Part shown: positions 33,207 to 42,073 of the stretch, piece by piece
How positions within the stretch are numbered: position 1 is the first letter of the stretch
How the letters are laid out: each line of letters starts with the position of its first letter
Source: Butyrivibrio sp. AE3009
Lineage (GTDB): Bacteria > Bacillota > Clostridia > Lachnospirales > Lachnospiraceae
Reading direction: 5' to 3'
Length of the DNA: 64,000 bases
Assembly: GCF_000420845.1 (NCBI RefSeq)
Contig: NZ_ATVS01000001.1
Coordinates: forward strand, 62,001-126,000
Notes under the pieces: generated by a model
What the model saw: the letters and a program-made list of their open reading frames with translations, nothing else
Databases searched by the model: none
Told to the model about the DNA's origin: nothing
Made by a program: the position numbers and the translations under genes

Positions 33207-34778
33207 ATGTTTCGTAAGTATGTAAAAAAGTTATTCGTAGCCATACTGACAGCATCTGTGGTAATATCCGCAGCTAATGTGGCTACACCGGGGAAAACCG
33301 CTGAGGCGGGATCGAACATCATTGCAGATGGATGGTATTACATCAAAGATATCGGCAGTCAGAAATATCTTGATGTAGCAGGGGGAAACGATTCCAACGG
33401 CGCAAATGTCCAGCAGTGGAAAGGCATCGGAGGCGATGCTCAGAAATGGTACGTAACCAATTTAGGCAGCAACTATATCACCATCAGAAGTGGTCTTAAG
33501 GGGGGCCGCATGCTGGATGTTAACGGTGGTAAGGCTGACAATGGCACAAATATTCAGATCTGGGTTGCCAACGGCAGAGATTCACAGACCTTTAAGGTTA
33601 AAAAAATCTCCAGCGGTGTGGTAGCACTTCAGACAAAATGCAGCAATAACAAGCAGGCTGTTGATGTTAACGGCTCATCTTCTTCAGACGGCGCCAATGT
33701 TATCACAATGAAATACACCGGAAAAGCCTGTCAGCAGTTCAAATTTGAAGCCTGCAATCAGGGTTCAAGCGGTTCAGGTTCAAGCGGCGGCTCAGGCTCA
33801 GGCAGTGGCTCAGGTTCAGGCAGTGGTTCAGGAAGTGGTTCCGGATCAGGTTCAACAGCACCTTCCGGCAACACCATCACAGTTAAAAATGGTGGAACAA
33901 CTCTTGAGTCAGCAATCAGCAAGGCTTCAGCAGGAACAACCATTATTATCGATGGTACTGTAAAGAGCGGCGCTGTTAAGCTTAAGAGCGGAGTACATAT
34001 TTCAGGTAAGAACAATGCAACCATCGACTTCTCTTCTACAAGCGGCAATTCAGGAAGAGGAATCACAATCTCCGGAAGCGGCAGTAAGCTCGAGAACTTC
34101 ACAGTTAAGAATGCAGCTGACAACGGTATTTTCATCGATGGCAGCAACAACACTCTTACAAATGTAACCTGCTGCTACAACAAGGATGCAGGCTTCCAGG
34201 TAAGTAACGGCGGTGCCAACAACAAGTTCTACAGCTGCCATTCACACCACAACGCAGATCCTAAGGGTGAGAACGCAGACGGATTTGCTGTTAAGCTTCA
34301 TTCAGGTGTAGGCAACTACTTCGAGAACTGTGTAGCCGAATACAACAGTGATGACGGATGGGACTGCTATGCAGCTCACGGTGCAGTTACACTTAAGAAC
34401 TGCAAGGCTAACTACAACGGCTATTGCAATGGTATTTACGGTGATGGCAACGGATTCAAAATGGGTGGTGTAGACAACAAGACATCAGGCGTTGCAGCTC
34501 ACCTTGATCCTCTTAACCACTATCTTGAGGGATGTCAGGCAATCGGCAACTATGCCAGCGGATTCGACAGAAACAACCAGAACGGTGTTGTAACCATGAA
34601 GAACTGCCTTGCAGACGGCAACAAGAAATACAACTACAACTGGCCTAAGGAAGGAACTCCTTCAGCTCTTGGCAAGAAGGTCACCTTCGGAACAGCAATC
34701 ATTCAGGATTGCACATCCAAAAACGGTAAGAACAACATCAAAGGCGCTACATTAAAGGGAACTTGCGTTGGTTTCTGA
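33207..34778 (+). CDS. Secreted family 9 pectate lyase with ricin-type (CBM13) domain
   Basis: The 523-residue protein has a signal peptide (likely cut after AEA at about residue 34), a ricin-B/CBM13 trefoil (about 38-182, with QQWK and QIWV motifs), a Gly-Ser linker (about 186-217) and a right-handed beta-helix (about 222-523). The helix carries the PL9 calcium and catalytic residues: NADGFA (Asp358), SDDGWD (Asp382, Asp383, Asp386) and NGFKMGG (Lys418, the likely base). PL9 enzymes cleave polygalacturonate by beta-elimination outside the cell. AGGAGG nine bases upstream sets the start. A cre site upstream indicates carbon catabolite control. It is transcribed alone and ends at a strong terminator. 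Confidence 0.93.
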   Translation: MFRKYVKKLFVAILTASVVISAANVATPGKTAEAGSNIIADGWYYIKDIGSQKYLDVAGGNDSNGANVQQWKGIGGDAQKWYVTNLGSNYITIRSGLKGGRMLDVNGGKADNGTNIQIWVANGRDSQTFKVKKISSGVVALQTKCSNNKQAVDVNGSSSSDGANVITMKYTGKACQQFKFEACNQGSSGSGSSGGSGSGSGSGSGSGSGSGSGSGSTAPSGNTITVKNGGTTLESAISKASAGTTIIIDGTVKSGAVKLKSGVHISGKNNATIDFSSTSGNSGRGITISGSGSKLENFTVKNAADNGIFIDGSNNTLTNVTCCYNKDAGFQVSNGGANNKFYSCHSHHNADPKGENADGFAVKLHSGVGNYFENCVAEYNSDDGWDCYAAHGAVTLKNCKANYNGYCNGIYGDGNGFKMGGVDNKTSGVAAHLDPLNHYLEGCQAIGNYASGFDRNNQNGVVTMKNCLADGNKKYNYNWPKEGTPSALGKKVTFGTAIIQDCTSKNGKNNIKGATLKGTCVGF

Positions 34779-34843
34779 TAATATAGACATATATTAAACG
34801 CAATTCTCCCACACTGGATACAAATAAACGAAATAGTTTGAAT

Positions 34844-34886
34844 AAATGCAGGAAAAATGCACTTTCCTGCATTTATTTTTTATTCC
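34844..34886 (+). terminator. Rho-independent terminator after the pectate lyase
   Basis: Perfect 12-bp arms (34,844-34,855 and 34,863-34,874) with a 7-base loop are followed by ATTTTTTATT. Confidence 0.92.
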
Positions 34887-34967
34887 GAATGTAATATAAT
34901 GATTTAGCCTCAAACTACTAAAGAATGCATTAACAGTGCAGTTTGAGACCAAATAACCAAGGAGCGT

Positions 34968-35921
34968 ATGAAAAAAATGCAGAATAACTATGATCCTGTG
35001 ACAGGACAACCAATTCAGCCTACGTACAACAACCAGCAACCATACGGCAGTAATAATTATCAACAGCCTTATAATAACAGTAACATGTATCAGCAAAACG
35101 GGTTAAACAACACCAATCAGTATCCTACAAATCCCGGACAGATGCAGCCATACATGTACCAACAACAGATGGTTAGTTCACCTACTCAAAAGTCCCCATC
35201 TATAATGCTCAAGATCGCTTTATTCGGTGGAACACTTGTAGCCGCAATTTTGCTGGTTTTCGGTGGGCTCTTCATATATGACGCAGTAACAAGAAAAAGT
35301 CCGGCTCCCGAGGTTTCCGTTACCGAGGATTATATTCCCGATACTTCCGATATAGAAATTGACGAACCAGAAGCAAACACAGTTACAGATACCGGGATCA
35401 CATCGGCGCCTACGTACAGCGAATCAGACAGTATTTATTCCTTTAGTCTGTTTGATGTGAACTATACACTTCCACTTGATTTCAGTACTCTTCTCGACAA
35501 CGGATGGCATTTCTGCAATGAAGAAGACAAAGATAAGCAGATTCAGCCGGACGATTCAGAATATGTTGATCTGTACTGCCCCGGTGATAACCTGCAGCAT
35601 TTCGAATTCAGAGTTGCCAATTTCACCTCCGCTCCGTTAAACGTTCGTGATTGCAAGGCAACACACATTTCCGTAGCAACACTGTCACTTGAGAAACTTG
35701 GAACTGATTTAAGATTCTTTGGCGGCAAGCTATCAACCAGAAACTCCTCTCGCGATGAAGTATTGGCCGCTATAGGAGAGCCCAAGTTTTCCAATGAGTC
35801 CGATTCTTCCTCGTCCTACACTTTTGTATTCGAGAACAACATGGATTGCCGTATCGTTGTAAGCTACAGTGATTCACAGCATACCAAATGGATACAGATC
35901 GTTCATCATGTAAATGAATAA
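34968..35921 (+). CDS. Membrane-anchored protein with Gln/Asn/Tyr-rich cytoplasmic tail
   Basis: The 317-residue protein starts with about 75 residues rich in Gln, Asn, Tyr and Pro (YNNQQPYGSNNYQQ and similar), then one membrane helix (ALFGGTLVAAILLVFGGLFIY, about residues 82-102), an acidic linker and a C-terminal beta-rich domain (about 160-317) that should lie outside. It resembles the N-terminal architecture of zinc-ribbon or QN-rich membrane proteins common in Lachnospiraceae, but I do not recognise the outer domain. AAGGAG precedes the ATG; TATAAT at 34,895-34,900 is a plausible -10 box. It is converging with ppdK. Confidence 0.8.
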   Translation: MKKMQNNYDPVTGQPIQPTYNNQQPYGSNNYQQPYNNSNMYQQNGLNNTNQYPTNPGQMQPYMYQQQMVSSPTQKSPSIMLKIALFGGTLVAAILLVFGGLFIYDAVTRKSPAPEVSVTEDYIPDTSDIEIDEPEANTVTDTGITSAPTYSESDSIYSFSLFDVNYTLPLDFSTLLDNGWHFCNEEDKDKQIQPDDSEYVDLYCPGDNLQHFEFRVANFTSAPLNVRDCKATHISVATLSLEKLGTDLRFFGGKLSTRNSSRDEVLAAIGEPKFSNESDSSSSYTFVFENNMDCRIVVSYSDSQHTKWIQIVHHVNE

Positions 35922-35947
35922 ATAATTGCGCCGCTAGGCGCACCTAA

Positions 35948-35983
35948 AAAAGAGGGTTGCCACTAAAGTGGCAACCCTCTTTT
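35948..35983. terminator. Bidirectional terminator between convergent genes
   Basis: Perfect 16-bp arms (AAAAGAGGGTTGCCAC and its complement) with a TAAA loop give a T-run on both strands. It should stop both the membrane-protein gene (plus) and ppdK (minus). A second small hairpin, TGCGCC/GGCGCA, lies at about 35,926-35,941. Confidence 0.93.
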
Positions 35984-36004
35984 GAGTTTAATCTAAATCA
36001 GAAA

Positions 36005-38842
36005 TTATTTATTTCTGTTGTCGTTGTAAACCTTCTTAGCCTCTTCAAGACCAGCCTTAAGTCCTGCAAGTCCTGCCTTAGCTACCTCTGCAGATGTCTC
36101 TGCAAGCTCCTTAGCGATTACCTGAGCCTTCTCAGCAGCCTCTTTAAGCTTCTCCTTGGTCTCCTCGTCTACGAAAGACTTGGTTGCATCGCAAGAAGAC
36201 TTAGCAGCCTTGTCAGCGATTGCAGCCTGAGCAGCAGCAAGTCTAGCTACAGGTACACGGAAAGGTGAGCATGATACATAGTCAAGTCCGATCTTGTGAC
36301 AGAACTCAACTGATGAAGGATCTCCACCGTGCTCGCCGCAGATACCAACATGAAGTGAAGGATTTACGGGCTTACCAAGCTTAAGTGACATCTCCATAAG
36401 CTTACCAACACCAGTCTGGTCAAGCTTAGCGAAAGGATCGTTCTCGAAGATCTTGGTGTCATAGTAAGCATTAAGGAACTTACCAGCATCATCACGAGAG
36501 AATCCGAATGTCATCTGTGTAAGGTCGTTAGTACCGAAGCAGAAGAAATCAGCTTCCTTAGCGATCTCATCAGCTGTAAGAGCAGCTCTGGGGATCTCGA
36601 TCATTGTACCAACTTCGTACTCAAGCTTAGCGCCTGCAGCTGCGATCTCAGCATCAGCTGTATCAACAACTACCTTCTTAACGTACTTAAGCTCCTTAAC
36701 TTCGCATACAAGAGGAATCATGATCTCAGGCTTAACATTCCACTGAGGGTGCTCCTTCTGAACTTCAAGAGCAGCGCGGATAACAGCCTTAGTCTGCATC
36801 TTAGCGATCTCAGGATATGTAACTGCAAGACGGCATCCTCTGTGACCCATCATAGGGTTGAACTCGTGAAGAGATGTAATGATAGCCTTGATCTCCTCTA
36901 CGCTCTTGTTCTTTGCAGCAGCAAGCTTCTTGATCTCATCCTCAGTTGTAGGAACGAACTCGTGAAGCGGAGGATCAAGGAATCTGATTGTAACAGGGCA
37001 TCCCTCAAGAGCCTCATAGAGAGCCTTGAAGTCTGACTGCTGGTAAGGAAGGATCTTATCAAGAGCTTCCTCTCTCTCTTCTACTGTATCTGAGCAGATC
37101 ATCTCACGGAAAGCAGCGATTCTGTCTTCCTCGAAGAACATGTGCTCTGTACGGCAAAGACCAATACCCTCAGCGCCAAGCTCTCTAGCCTTCTTAGCAT
37201 CTGCAGGTGTATCAGCATTTGTACGAACCTTAAGTCTTCTGAACTCATCAGCCCATGCCATGATACGTCCGAACTCGCCGGCGATCTTAGCATCAACTGT
37301 TGCGATCTGGCCATCATAGATGTTACCTGTTGTACCATCGATTGAAATAAAGTCGCCCTCATGGAACTCTTTTCCTGCAAGAGTGAACTTCTTGTTCTCT
37401 TCGTCCATGTTGATGTCGCCACAACCTGATACGCAGCACTCACCCATTCCACGAGCAACTACGGCAGCGTGTGATGTCATACCACCACGAACTGTAAGGA
37501 TACCCTGAGCAGCCTTCATACCTGTGATATCCTCAGGAGATGTCTCAAGACGAACAAGTACAACCTTCTCGCCTCTCTCAGCCCAAGCTACAGCGTCATC
37601 AGCTGTGAATACAACCTTACCGCAAGCAGCTCCGGGTGAAGCGCCAAGACCCTTTCCGATAGGTGTTGCAGCCTTAAGAGCAGCAGCATCGAACTGAGGG
37701 TGAAGAAGTGTATCAAGGTTACGAGGATCGATCATTGCTACAGCTTCTTCAGGAGTCTTGTGTCCCTCATCAACGAGGTCGCAAGCAATCTTAAGAGCAG
37801 CAGGAGCTGTTCTCTTACCGTTACGGCACTGAAGCATGTAGAGCTTCTTGTTCTCTACTGTGAACTCCATATCCTGCATGTCATGGTAGTGATTCTCAAG
37901 AGTCTCACAAACCTTGATGAACTCAGCATATGCCTCAGGGAATTCCTTCTCCATCTGAGCGATAGGCATAGGTGTACGAACACCGGCAACTACGTCCTCA
38001 CCCTGAGCGTTGATAAGGAACTCACCCATAAGTTTATTCTCACCTGTTGCAGGGTCACGTGTGAAAGCAACACCTGTACCAGACTCATTATTAAGGTTAC
38101 CGAATACCATAGGCATTACGTTAACAGCTGTTCCCCATGAATAAGGGATATCGTTATCACGACGATATACGTTAGCACGAGGGTTATCCCATGAACGGAA
38201 TACAGCCTCGATAGCAAGCTTAAGCTGCTCTACAGGATCTGAAGGGAAATCCTTGCCAAGCTGATTCTTGTACTCAGCCTTGAACTGTGTAGCAAGTTCC
38301 TTAAGATCAGCTGCTGTAAGATCTACGTCAAACTTAACACCCTTCTCCTCTTTCATCTTGTCGATGAGCTGCTCGAAGTACTTCTTACCTACTTCCATAA
38401 CAACGTCAGAGAACATCTGGATGAAACGACGATATGAATCATATACGAAACGCTCGAATGCAGGATCAGGATTGCCCTTGATCATTGCATCTACTACCTC
38501 ATCATTAAGACCAAGGTTGAGGATTGTATCCATCATACCAGGCATTGATGCACGAGCACCTGAACGAACTGATACAAGAAGAGGATTCTGAAGATCACCG
38601 AACTTCTTGCCGTTGAGCTCCTCCATCTTCTTAACACCTTCCATAGCCTGAGCCATGATCTCGTCGTTGATCTTACGACCATCCTCGTAATACTGTGTGC
38701 AGGCCTCTGTTGTGATTGTGAAGCCCTGAGGTACAGGAAGACCAATGCTTGTCATCTCAGCAAGGTTAGCACCCTTACCACCGAGAAGGTTACGCATTGT
38801 CATGTTACCTTCGCTGAACATATAAACCCACTTGTTCGCCAT
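36005..38842 (-). CDS. ppdK: Pyruvate, phosphate dikinase with C-terminal helical extension
   Basis: The 945-residue enzyme starts MANKWVYMFSEGNMTMRNLLGGKGANLAEM (ATP-grasp domain), has the phosphohistidine motif GGMTSHAAVVARGMG (about residue 455) and the PEP-binding TIM barrel ending CGEHGGDPSSVEFCHKIG. It interconverts pyruvate, ATP and phosphate with PEP, AMP and pyrophosphate, so it can serve glycolysis or gluconeogenesis. Ordinary bacterial enzymes end near AAAQAAI; this one adds 67 residues rich in Ala, Lys and Glu (DNA 36,008-36,208), predicted as amphipathic helices. AAAGG precedes the ATG. Confidence 0.96.
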   Translation of the reverse strand: MANKWVYMFSEGNMTMRNLLGGKGANLAEMTSIGLPVPQGFTITTEACTQYYEDGRKINDEIMAQAMEGVKKMEELNGKKFGDLQNPLLVSVRSGARASMPGMMDTILNLGLNDEVVDAMIKGNPDPAFERFVYDSYRRFIQMFSDVVMEVGKKYFEQLIDKMKEEKGVKFDVDLTAADLKELATQFKAEYKNQLGKDFPSDPVEQLKLAIEAVFRSWDNPRANVYRRDNDIPYSWGTAVNVMPMVFGNLNNESGTGVAFTRDPATGENKLMGEFLINAQGEDVVAGVRTPMPIAQMEKEFPEAYAEFIKVCETLENHYHDMQDMEFTVENKKLYMLQCRNGKRTAPAALKIACDLVDEGHKTPEEAVAMIDPRNLDTLLHPQFDAAALKAATPIGKGLGASPGAACGKVVFTADDAVAWAERGEKVVLVRLETSPEDITGMKAAQGILTVRGGMTSHAAVVARGMGECCVSGCGDINMDEENKKFTLAGKEFHEGDFISIDGTTGNIYDGQIATVDAKIAGEFGRIMAWADEFRRLKVRTNADTPADAKKARELGAEGIGLCRTEHMFFEEDRIAAFREMICSDTVEEREEALDKILPYQQSDFKALYEALEGCPVTIRFLDPPLHEFVPTTEDEIKKLAAAKNKSVEEIKAIITSLHEFNPMMGHRGCRLAVTYPEIAKMQTKAVIRAALEVQKEHPQWNVKPEIMIPLVCEVKELKYVKKVVVDTADAEIAAAGAKLEYEVGTMIEIPRAALTADEIAKEADFFCFGTNDLTQMTFGFSRDDAGKFLNAYYDTKIFENDPFAKLDQTGVGKLMEMSLKLGKPVNPSLHVGICGEHGGDPSSVEFCHKIGLDYVSCSPFRVPVARLAAAQAAIADKAAKSSCDATKSFVDEETKEKLKEAAEKAQVIAKELAETSAEVAKAGLAGLKAGLEEAKKVYNDNRNK

Positions 38843-38855
38843 GTTTTTACCTTTC

Positions 38856-38898
38856 TTACCGATCCTCTAATCGGTAACCTTTCTATTTGCATATTATA
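38856..38898 (-). promoter_or_regulatory. ppdK promoter -10 box and leader hairpin
   Basis: TATAAT (38,893-38,898, minus) lies about 50 bases before the ppdK start; the -35 is not clear. The short leader has an 8-bp hairpin (TTACCGAT / ATCGGTAA, 38,856-38,877) directly before the ribosome-binding site, which could affect message stability or translation. Confidence 0.55.
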
Positions 38899-38925
38899 AC
38901 CACCATATACTTATCATTGACGGAC

Positions 38926-38990
38926 GCTTCCGCAATGACATATATGTATTCAAGCAATCTGTTTGAGTACATATACATCACGGCGGTAGC
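38926..38990. repeat. Long imperfect inverted repeat upstream of ppdK
   Basis: Two 29-base arms (38,926-38,954 and 38,962-38,990) match at 22 positions around a 7-base loop. There is no T-run. It lies between the glycerophosphodiesterase stop and the ppdK promoter, so it could be a protein-binding or processing site. Confidence 0.6.
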
Positions 38991-39019
38991 AAACACTTCA
39001 GATAAGTTATGGATAATTA

Positions 39020-39922
39020 TCAGACTTTATTTCCCTGCTTAGGGATGAAACTGTCAAAAATGAAAATATCGAAATTCTTCTTGGCCCGTTCAAGCTCTTC
39101 CTCACTCTTGATGGTCCAGCCTGCGGCCACGTTCCCGTACAGATGTCTGCATAGCCAAAGTGAATGGCTGGTAGGGAACTTATGATTAAATGCAATGAAA
39201 TCCGGCTTAGTAATAAAATTAAGCAGTAAGCTGGTAAGAATGAAATACAGAACCCCCTTGAATTCCTCAGGCTTATCCTTGTGGAATTCATCCGAGAGCT
39301 GACCTCTCATGACATCGGGACGATTCTTCCTATACCAGAAAACACCGAGAGGATTGAAGGATTCGATACAGTAGACTCCCTTGTAATCCTTAAGAAGATC
39401 ATTGACCTTGGGACATACCGAAAGGTCCTTAAGCTCAATCTTGAGCTCTACAATAAGCGGAACCTTACCATCCACCATCTTAAGAAAATCTTCAAATCTC
39501 GGAATCTTCTCATCAGAAGAAAGAAGGTGAAATTGCTGCAATTCCCGGTATGTATAATCAATTACCTTACCGGCAACTCCTATGGAACCATCAGGATTGT
39601 TACAACCTTCCTCTAAATGTGAGGCCTTGTCATCATATCTGGCAACTCTGGCCAGTGTGAAATCGTGAAAAATCACCGGAACACCGTCCTTGGTGAGCTG
39701 AACGTCACATTCAATGCCATATCCGCCATCCACAGCCTTCTTAAAAGCAGCCATGGAATTCTCCGGGGCCTCGGAAGTATTGTCATGTAAGCCTCTGTGT
39801 GCGTACAGCACCCTGGTGTAAGGCTCTCTTGAAGGCTTATGCAGCATTCTTGGCATTATCATAAGAAAATACAGCACTGCCAATGCCAGCACGATAAAGC
39901 ATAAAACCTCAAAAAACAACAT
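39020..39922 (-). CDS. Membrane-anchored glycerophosphodiester phosphodiesterase
   Basis: The 300-residue protein has one N-terminal membrane helix (MLFFEVLCFIVLALAVLYFL) and a TIM-barrel GDPD domain. Key motifs are AHRGLHDNTSEAPENS (catalytic His-Arg pair), IECDVQLTKDGVPVIFHD (metal ligands and second His) and IVELKIE. GDPD enzymes release glycerol 3-phosphate from glycerophosphodiesters, often from lipid or teichoic-acid turnover. AGGAAG eight bases before 39922 favours this ATG over a GTG at 39931. It is the last gene before ppdK. Confidence 0.9.
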   Translation of the reverse strand: MLFFEVLCFIVLALAVLYFLMIMPRMLHKPSREPYTRVLYAHRGLHDNTSEAPENSMAAFKKAVDGGYGIECDVQLTKDGVPVIFHDFTLARVARYDDKASHLEEGCNNPDGSIGVAGKVIDYTYRELQQFHLLSSDEKIPRFEDFLKMVDGKVPLIVELKIELKDLSVCPKVNDLLKDYKGVYCIESFNPLGVFWYRKNRPDVMRGQLSDEFHKDKPEEFKGVLYFILTSLLLNFITKPDFIAFNHKFPTSHSLWLCRHLYGNVAAGWTIKSEEELERAKKNFDIFIFDSFIPKQGNKV

Positions 39923-39998
39923 CCAAATCACTTCCTACTGATAATTTTTTAACTAATCCGCTAAATATTTTACAGCCTATTTGTTAATTTCGCAACAA

Positions 39999-40035
39999 AA
40001 AAGTCCCACAAATCGCAAAATTTGTCGGGACTTTG
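39999..40035 (-). terminator. Rho-independent terminator after the CE12-like esterase gene
   Basis: On the minus strand AAAGTCCC pairs with GGGACTTT around an inner ACAAAT-type helix with a small bulge, followed by TTTTTTG. It ends the esterase transcript before the GDPD gene. Confidence 0.85.
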
Positions 40036-40082
40036 TATTATTGTTATTATTTTCACGCAATATCAAAAATCACTCATACAGT

Positions 40083-41981
40083 TCAATGCGCCGGATGCAC
40101 CTCTGCATCAGCAGGAAGCGCTGTTCCCATGCCACCGATGATATCCATTACTCTGGCAAGCCCCCTGTAGGCCCTGGCTCTTGAAATATAAGGGCAGCCT
40201 GCCATCTTATAATCCGGGCCATCGGAAATGATCTCATCATCATTATCAAAATCAAAATCATTCTCATTACCCTTGCAGATATCGCCGATAATATCGAGAT
40301 CATATGCCTTCTTAAGGCACTCCTCCATGGAAATGTTTCTCTTGGACTTATCCTTCTCCATAAAGCGGATTAGAAAACTTGCATATTCACCGTAGGACAA
40401 GGCATCATCGGGTCTGAAGAACTGCTTGTCGCCTATTCTCTTGATGGTTATGTCATCTATCAGATTCTCATCTATAAGAGCCTGAACATAGCCTGAATCC
40501 CATTCATCAACAGCTATGTCGGCGTATTTCTTATGATAAGGTCTGACTCCTGTCTTCCTGAAGGCCTTGAACATGCTCATAAGAAACTGCGCTCTCGGCA
40601 TCTCATCATCAGGATGAAGATGCATGACACAAGGATCCAGGATTCCATATTTCAGAGCCTCATTAATGAATATACAATCTCTGATCTTGGGAATATCCAC
40701 ATAAGGAAGCTCTATTCCGGGGAAATCCGATGCCGGAATCTCCTTAGGAGCCTCTTCCATATCGAAGGATTTCTCTGAAAAATCAGCAGCTCGGCCGTTA
40801 TCATAATCATTAATAGAACAATCGGGAGCCTTCCTGCACTCTTCTATGAACCGGTCAGCAATAATCATTGCTCCCAGATCATTGGTATGAGTAATATCAC
40901 CTTTTATAAAGAAATCAGATGCCCTATCAGAAACACTGACCCACTTATCAAAAGTAAATTCATGAAGATCAACAAAAAACGCATTGCTATTCTCAGCGGC
41001 CTTGCGCGCTGCCTTCGCATAGGATGAAAGCAATGAATAATGCCTCGGCATATCCAGCTCTCTGGCTTCGCCCTCACTTAATGTGAGTGGAATACGGCTG
41101 ATAGGAGAACATATTATAGCCTTGGCACCTACAGCGTCGGCCTCTTCTACATATCTAAGAAGGTTGTTGTAATATCCCTTGAACGCACTAAGGTTTCTTC
41201 TCTTCTGATCGTTATGACCAAACTGAATAACAAGAAGATCACCAGACTTAATAAGTTCCTGGACAATGGCGTAATGACCATCATCTCTGAAACAGTTGGA
41301 GGTAAGTCCTGAATGCGCCATGTTGCATACAGCCGCACCTTGGATAAACATAGATAGCATCTGGGCCCATCCGCCGCAGCTGTCCTTGGGGAAATACGGT
41401 ACTCCCGCATTCTGGTCCGTAAGCGTTGAATCACCTGCGATCCAGATTACAGGAACCTCCTTCTCTTCTATAGTAATATCAACTGAAATATCATCACGTA
41501 AAACCGGAGATACAACATTCTCATCGTAGGCTAACAGGTTCTCACCGGTAAGGCTGATATAAACAGCCTTCTCTTCACATCTCCTTGAAGAAAGAGCGGG
41601 AATATACGGAGTTACGGCAGTATGGAACTCTTTCTCATAGGAACCGCCCGCTTCGATGACAACTCCGCGGTCTATCAGATTCCTTCTTCCGGCAAAAAGA
41701 ATAAGATTCTCCACCTTATCAGAACCGGAAGTGATCCTTACTATAACCCTGTAGGTGCCAAAGACAGGCACCTCAGCCTTGATAATAAGGACTTCTCTGT
41801 CCGGAAAACACTCATTCTTCTCAAAAACTCTTCTGTTCCAGCCGCCGCTCTTAAGTGCCTGTTCGGAAGCTGTGGGTTTCAGAGTTCTTGCCATATCAGG
41901 CTCCCATGTCCCATAGCCTTTTTCGGTTGTAAAGGTACTATCCGCAGCACCTCCGCAAATAGTAAAATTTTTCAAAAACAT
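40083..41981 (-). CDS. CE12-like GDSL esterase with C-terminal SLH-like repeats, no signal peptide
   Basis: The 632-residue protein has three parts. An N-terminal beta-sandwich (about 1-170) precedes an SGNH hydrolase with the four blocks of CE12 rhamnogalacturonan acetylesterases: WIAGDSTLTD (Ser about 185), MAHSGLTSN, FGHNDQKRR and DITHTND (Asp and His). The C-terminal region (about 435-610) has S-layer-homology-like segments (FINEALKYGILDP, YADIAVDEWDSGYVQALID, FRPDDALSYGEYASFLIRF). The family removes acetyl groups from pectin side chains. There is no signal peptide, so it may act inside the cell. AGGAG seven bases before 41981 favours the third codon over the ATG at 41987. It follows the MFS gene on the same strand. 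Confidence 0.85.
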   Translation of the reverse strand: MFLKNFTICGGAADSTFTTEKGYGTWEPDMARTLKPTASEQALKSGGWNRRVFEKNECFPDREVLIIKAEVPVFGTYRVIVRITSGSDKVENLILFAGRRNLIDRGVVIEAGGSYEKEFHTAVTPYIPALSSRRCEEKAVYISLTGENLLAYDENVVSPVLRDDISVDITIEEKEVPVIWIAGDSTLTDQNAGVPYFPKDSCGGWAQMLSMFIQGAAVCNMAHSGLTSNCFRDDGHYAIVQELIKSGDLLVIQFGHNDQKRRNLSAFKGYYNNLLRYVEEADAVGAKAIICSPISRIPLTLSEGEARELDMPRHYSLLSSYAKAARKAAENSNAFFVDLHEFTFDKWVSVSDRASDFFIKGDITHTNDLGAMIIADRFIEECRKAPDCSINDYDNGRAADFSEKSFDMEEAPKEIPASDFPGIELPYVDIPKIRDCIFINEALKYGILDPCVMHLHPDDEMPRAQFLMSMFKAFRKTGVRPYHKKYADIAVDEWDSGYVQALIDENLIDDITIKRIGDKQFFRPDDALSYGEYASFLIRFMEKDKSKRNISMEECLKKAYDLDIIGDICKGNENDFDFDNDDEIISDGPDYKMAGCPYISRARAYRGLARVMDIIGGMGTALPADAEVHPAH

Positions 41982-42073
41982 CGCCATACTCCTATAAACA
42001 TCTTTTTACATCTTACAACAAAGTTTATATTTTATAAAGCGAAATTTTATAAAATTTTAATACTTTTCAACCA

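Noticed and set aside
33763..33858. Short tandem DNA repeats, looking at first like a repeat array
   Set aside because: They encode the Gly-Ser linker of the pectate lyase and are not CRISPR or a mobile element.
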